Shown here: positions 62,203 to 64,000 of the stretch, piece after piece
Layout of the letters: the number at the start of each line of letters is the position of its first letter
Numbering within the stretch: the first letter of the stretch is position 1
Origin: Cladobotryum mycophilum
Lineage: Eukaryota > Ascomycota > Sordariomycetes > Hypocreales > Hypocreaceae
NCBI GenBank assembly: GCA_036429605.1
Contig: JAVFKD010000002.1
Span: 2,666,001 to 2,730,000, forward strand
DNA length: 64,000 nucleotides
Reading direction: 5' to 3'
Position numbers and translations under genes: made by a program
Notes under the pieces: model-generated
Seen by the model: the letters and a program-made list of their open reading frames with translations, nothing else
Told to the model about the DNA's origin: nothing
Databases searched by the model: none

Positions 62203-63675
62203 ATCAGTTAAACAAGAGGATTTGAGCATTGGCATACGGCGTCTAGTTGGTCCAAAAAGAGGAACGGCCACAGCATGGAGGGATGGTGCAAGGCAAACAA
62301 CGCCTGGATGGGACGCTTTTCATGCTCGGTGTAGCATACCTTGGGACCGGAAACGCTTTAGCATACGGTATCGGAATGAAGATCTTCAAATGACCAAAAA
62401 GACATGTCATGAACAAATGCATCGCGAGGTGCTCACTTCATTCATTGTGCCGTTTCTGTTATGTGATTTGAATCCATGACTTGCTGCTTGTGCTACGTTA
62501 TTTTTGATGCATTGAAGAGCCATGGCCTATATCACTGTACTACTTGGGGGTTAACTTGAATTATCTGGGGTTATTATATCCTACACTCTTGTGCTGACAT
62601 GCCCTATGATGTATAGTAGGCACGTTGAAAAGAGTATAGAAGACCAACTGTATTCAGTTTATGATTTGCGCAATCATGTATTGGGACCTGGCGAAAGATT
62701 TCGGCATTAATAAATGCAATTATGCCTCTGAGGAACGATTGTTTGTCGATATGATTTCTCCCACAAATATGTCACTCTGAAAACGAGTGCGAGAGTGGAA
62801 ACAAACCAGGCGTCAGCAATCCTTGGCACATGCTATGTGCAATATTGCATTGCATAATTTTATTCTTAATCCTACCCACCAAGGAATTAGCTATTAACTG
62901 AGGCTATTACTACTCCCTCCTTCATTGACGTCGTTTGAGGTTATGGTGTTGCCTAACTACCTAGTAGTAATCAGTGTATCGATGCCCGGATTAAGGACGG
63001 CCCCCTCCCATAGCAGCTATTACAATACTAGGCTTATTCAGGGCTTACCCATTTGCCGCACAGGACAGAGTAAACAGGAAGGAAAATGGAGTTGCAACAA
63101 ATAAATCAAGAAATAAATAGAAACCAAGTCGTTTTCAATTTACCAGTTATAGTATCTGGTCGTGTTGTAGCTATTTTTATCGCTTTTGGCATGCAAGTCT
63201 CTCAGTGATGAGAATACTCCATGTGCTCTCAACGGGCCACCTTGGGCATGTGAGATCTGGACTCAACTTGGGTTTAGATCTGATGCGCTGAGCAAGCTGA
63301 TGAATTTTTTGAAACCCAATTCGTTATGGCATGTCATTCATCATAATGATGATGTTAATATCGGCGTTTTTCGGTGGTGAGAACTAAACCAAGCGTAACG
63401 TTAGAGTCTTGTTTGGTCTATTTATGTTATCTGAGTTATTTTTCTAAAAGGCACACCCTGATATTTGATAGTGTTTCCTGACTATAGCTCTCTCTGGGCT
63501 CTTTTCTGAGAGGTGATTAGAAGGAGAAGGCCTTTTGCGAAATAATTAATCGAGGGTTATTAGAGCGTATAGATTTAGGACCTTCTTTCTATTGTAAATT
63601 CATGTGAGAGGAGTGGCTTTGGTATGCTTTCTCTTATTCATCATAACTCGGTAGTTTGACCTTGAAAAAAACATC
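62203..63675. other. Intergenic region at the right end
   Basis: About 1.5 kb, AT-rich past 62850. Only short open frames without recognisable content. Confidence 0.5.
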
Positions 63676-64000
63676 TTAGATAGCATCAAATCCTGAAGGG
63701 CCATCAAGAACTAAGCGAAAAATTGAATTAACTTGTCTATTGTCATCAAACGAATAATGTAGATAGTTTCCACACCGGCTACAAAACACTGTATGTGTAG
63801 GGTCTTCGTACAAATCTCCATCCCATCCTGAACCCACATCAAAGCACCACATCAAATCATATGCACAGCTGAACTTCTGAACTTCGTTGAATTTCATCCA
63901 CATTCCTTTACATCTGAACCTCGACTCTGCCCTCGGCACCGGGCCGTCCCTCGCTGAGGTTGGGCAGCAGGTAAGTGATATCATCCCAAGGATGACGGTA
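63676..64000 (-). CDS. Partial open frame with a Cys-x2-Cys motif (right edge)
   Basis: The frame runs from the right edge to a stop at 63676-63678, with an ATG at 63984 that may not be the start. The last 75 or so residues look like real protein: KGMWMKFNEVQKFSCAYDLM, GWDGDLYEDPTHTVFCSRCG, then YLHYSFDD and SIFRLVLDGPSGFDAI. A CSRCG pair could be half of a zinc ribbon. The first 25 residues, in contrast, are better coding-like in another frame (WDDITYLLPNLSEGRPGAEG), so an intron or a frame break may lie near 63905-63960. I do not recognise a family. Confidence 0.35.
   Translation of the reverse strand, partial: TVILGMISLTCCPTSARDGPVPRAESRFRCKGMWMKFNEVQKFSCAYDLMWCFDVGSGWDGDLYEDPTHTVFCSRCGNYLHYSFDDNRQVNSIFRLVLDGPSGFDAI

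Overview
This is a stretch of filamentous ascomycete genome, most likely a Sordariomycete and plausibly Hypocreales. Genes are well spaced on both strands. They carry short GT-AG introns (about 50-230 bases) with CTAAC/CTGAC-like branch sites. The gene content is fungal: a chitin synthase export chaperone, UDP-galactopyranose mutase, NCE101, an F-box family gene and a DOCK-type GEF. I assigned genes by reading translations and recognising family signatures. No database search was run, and exon joins are my own predictions from splice sites and phase.

Left part (1-15,100): the start of UDP-galactopyranose mutase runs off the left edge, then a 4 kb spacer, then a TPT/DUF250 transporter that is probably the UDP-galactofuranose carrier of the same pathway. 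Next come divergent RPL27 and NCE101, a TTC36-like TPR protein head to head with 4-hydroxyphenylpyruvate dioxygenase, the TFIIH subunit SSL1, and CHS7.

Middle (15,100-36,500): a gene-free block of almost 5 kb is followed by a sugar transporter of the major facilitator family with two reading-frame breaks, and an F-box gene with three in-frame TAG codons and one frame break. Then come an LYR-motif protein, frataxin, AP-3 sigma, an unrecognised short membrane protein, cytosolic leucyl-tRNA synthetase, a small Ser/Thr-rich GPI-type surface protein with one frame break, and DPH3.

Right part (36,500-64,000): a peroxisomal ABC half transporter (ABCD type), an RBR E3 ubiquitin ligase, an unrecognised coiled-coil protein, an HSP70-like ATPase, a DOCK-family Rac GEF of about 2,000 residues, a GNAT acyltransferase, and divergent RPS5 and RPS25 sharing a 328 bp promoter. 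A partial ORF sits at the right edge.

Most of the window is ordinary housekeeping content. The points most worth a second look are: (1) the TTC36-like gene sharing a promoter region with HPPD, which mirrors a physical link reported in mammals; (2) four clear frame breaks, and one ambiguous one, all one base short inside C runs, which points to homopolymer under-calling in the assembly; (3) an F-box gene disabled by TAG codons of the kind made by repeat-induced point mutation; (4) the galactofuranose gene pair; (5) an RBR ligase whose catalytic cysteine codon is split by an intron next to a 14-base exon; and (6) two short words, TACTCCGTA and TACAAGTA, that are over-represented and confined to intergenic DNA.
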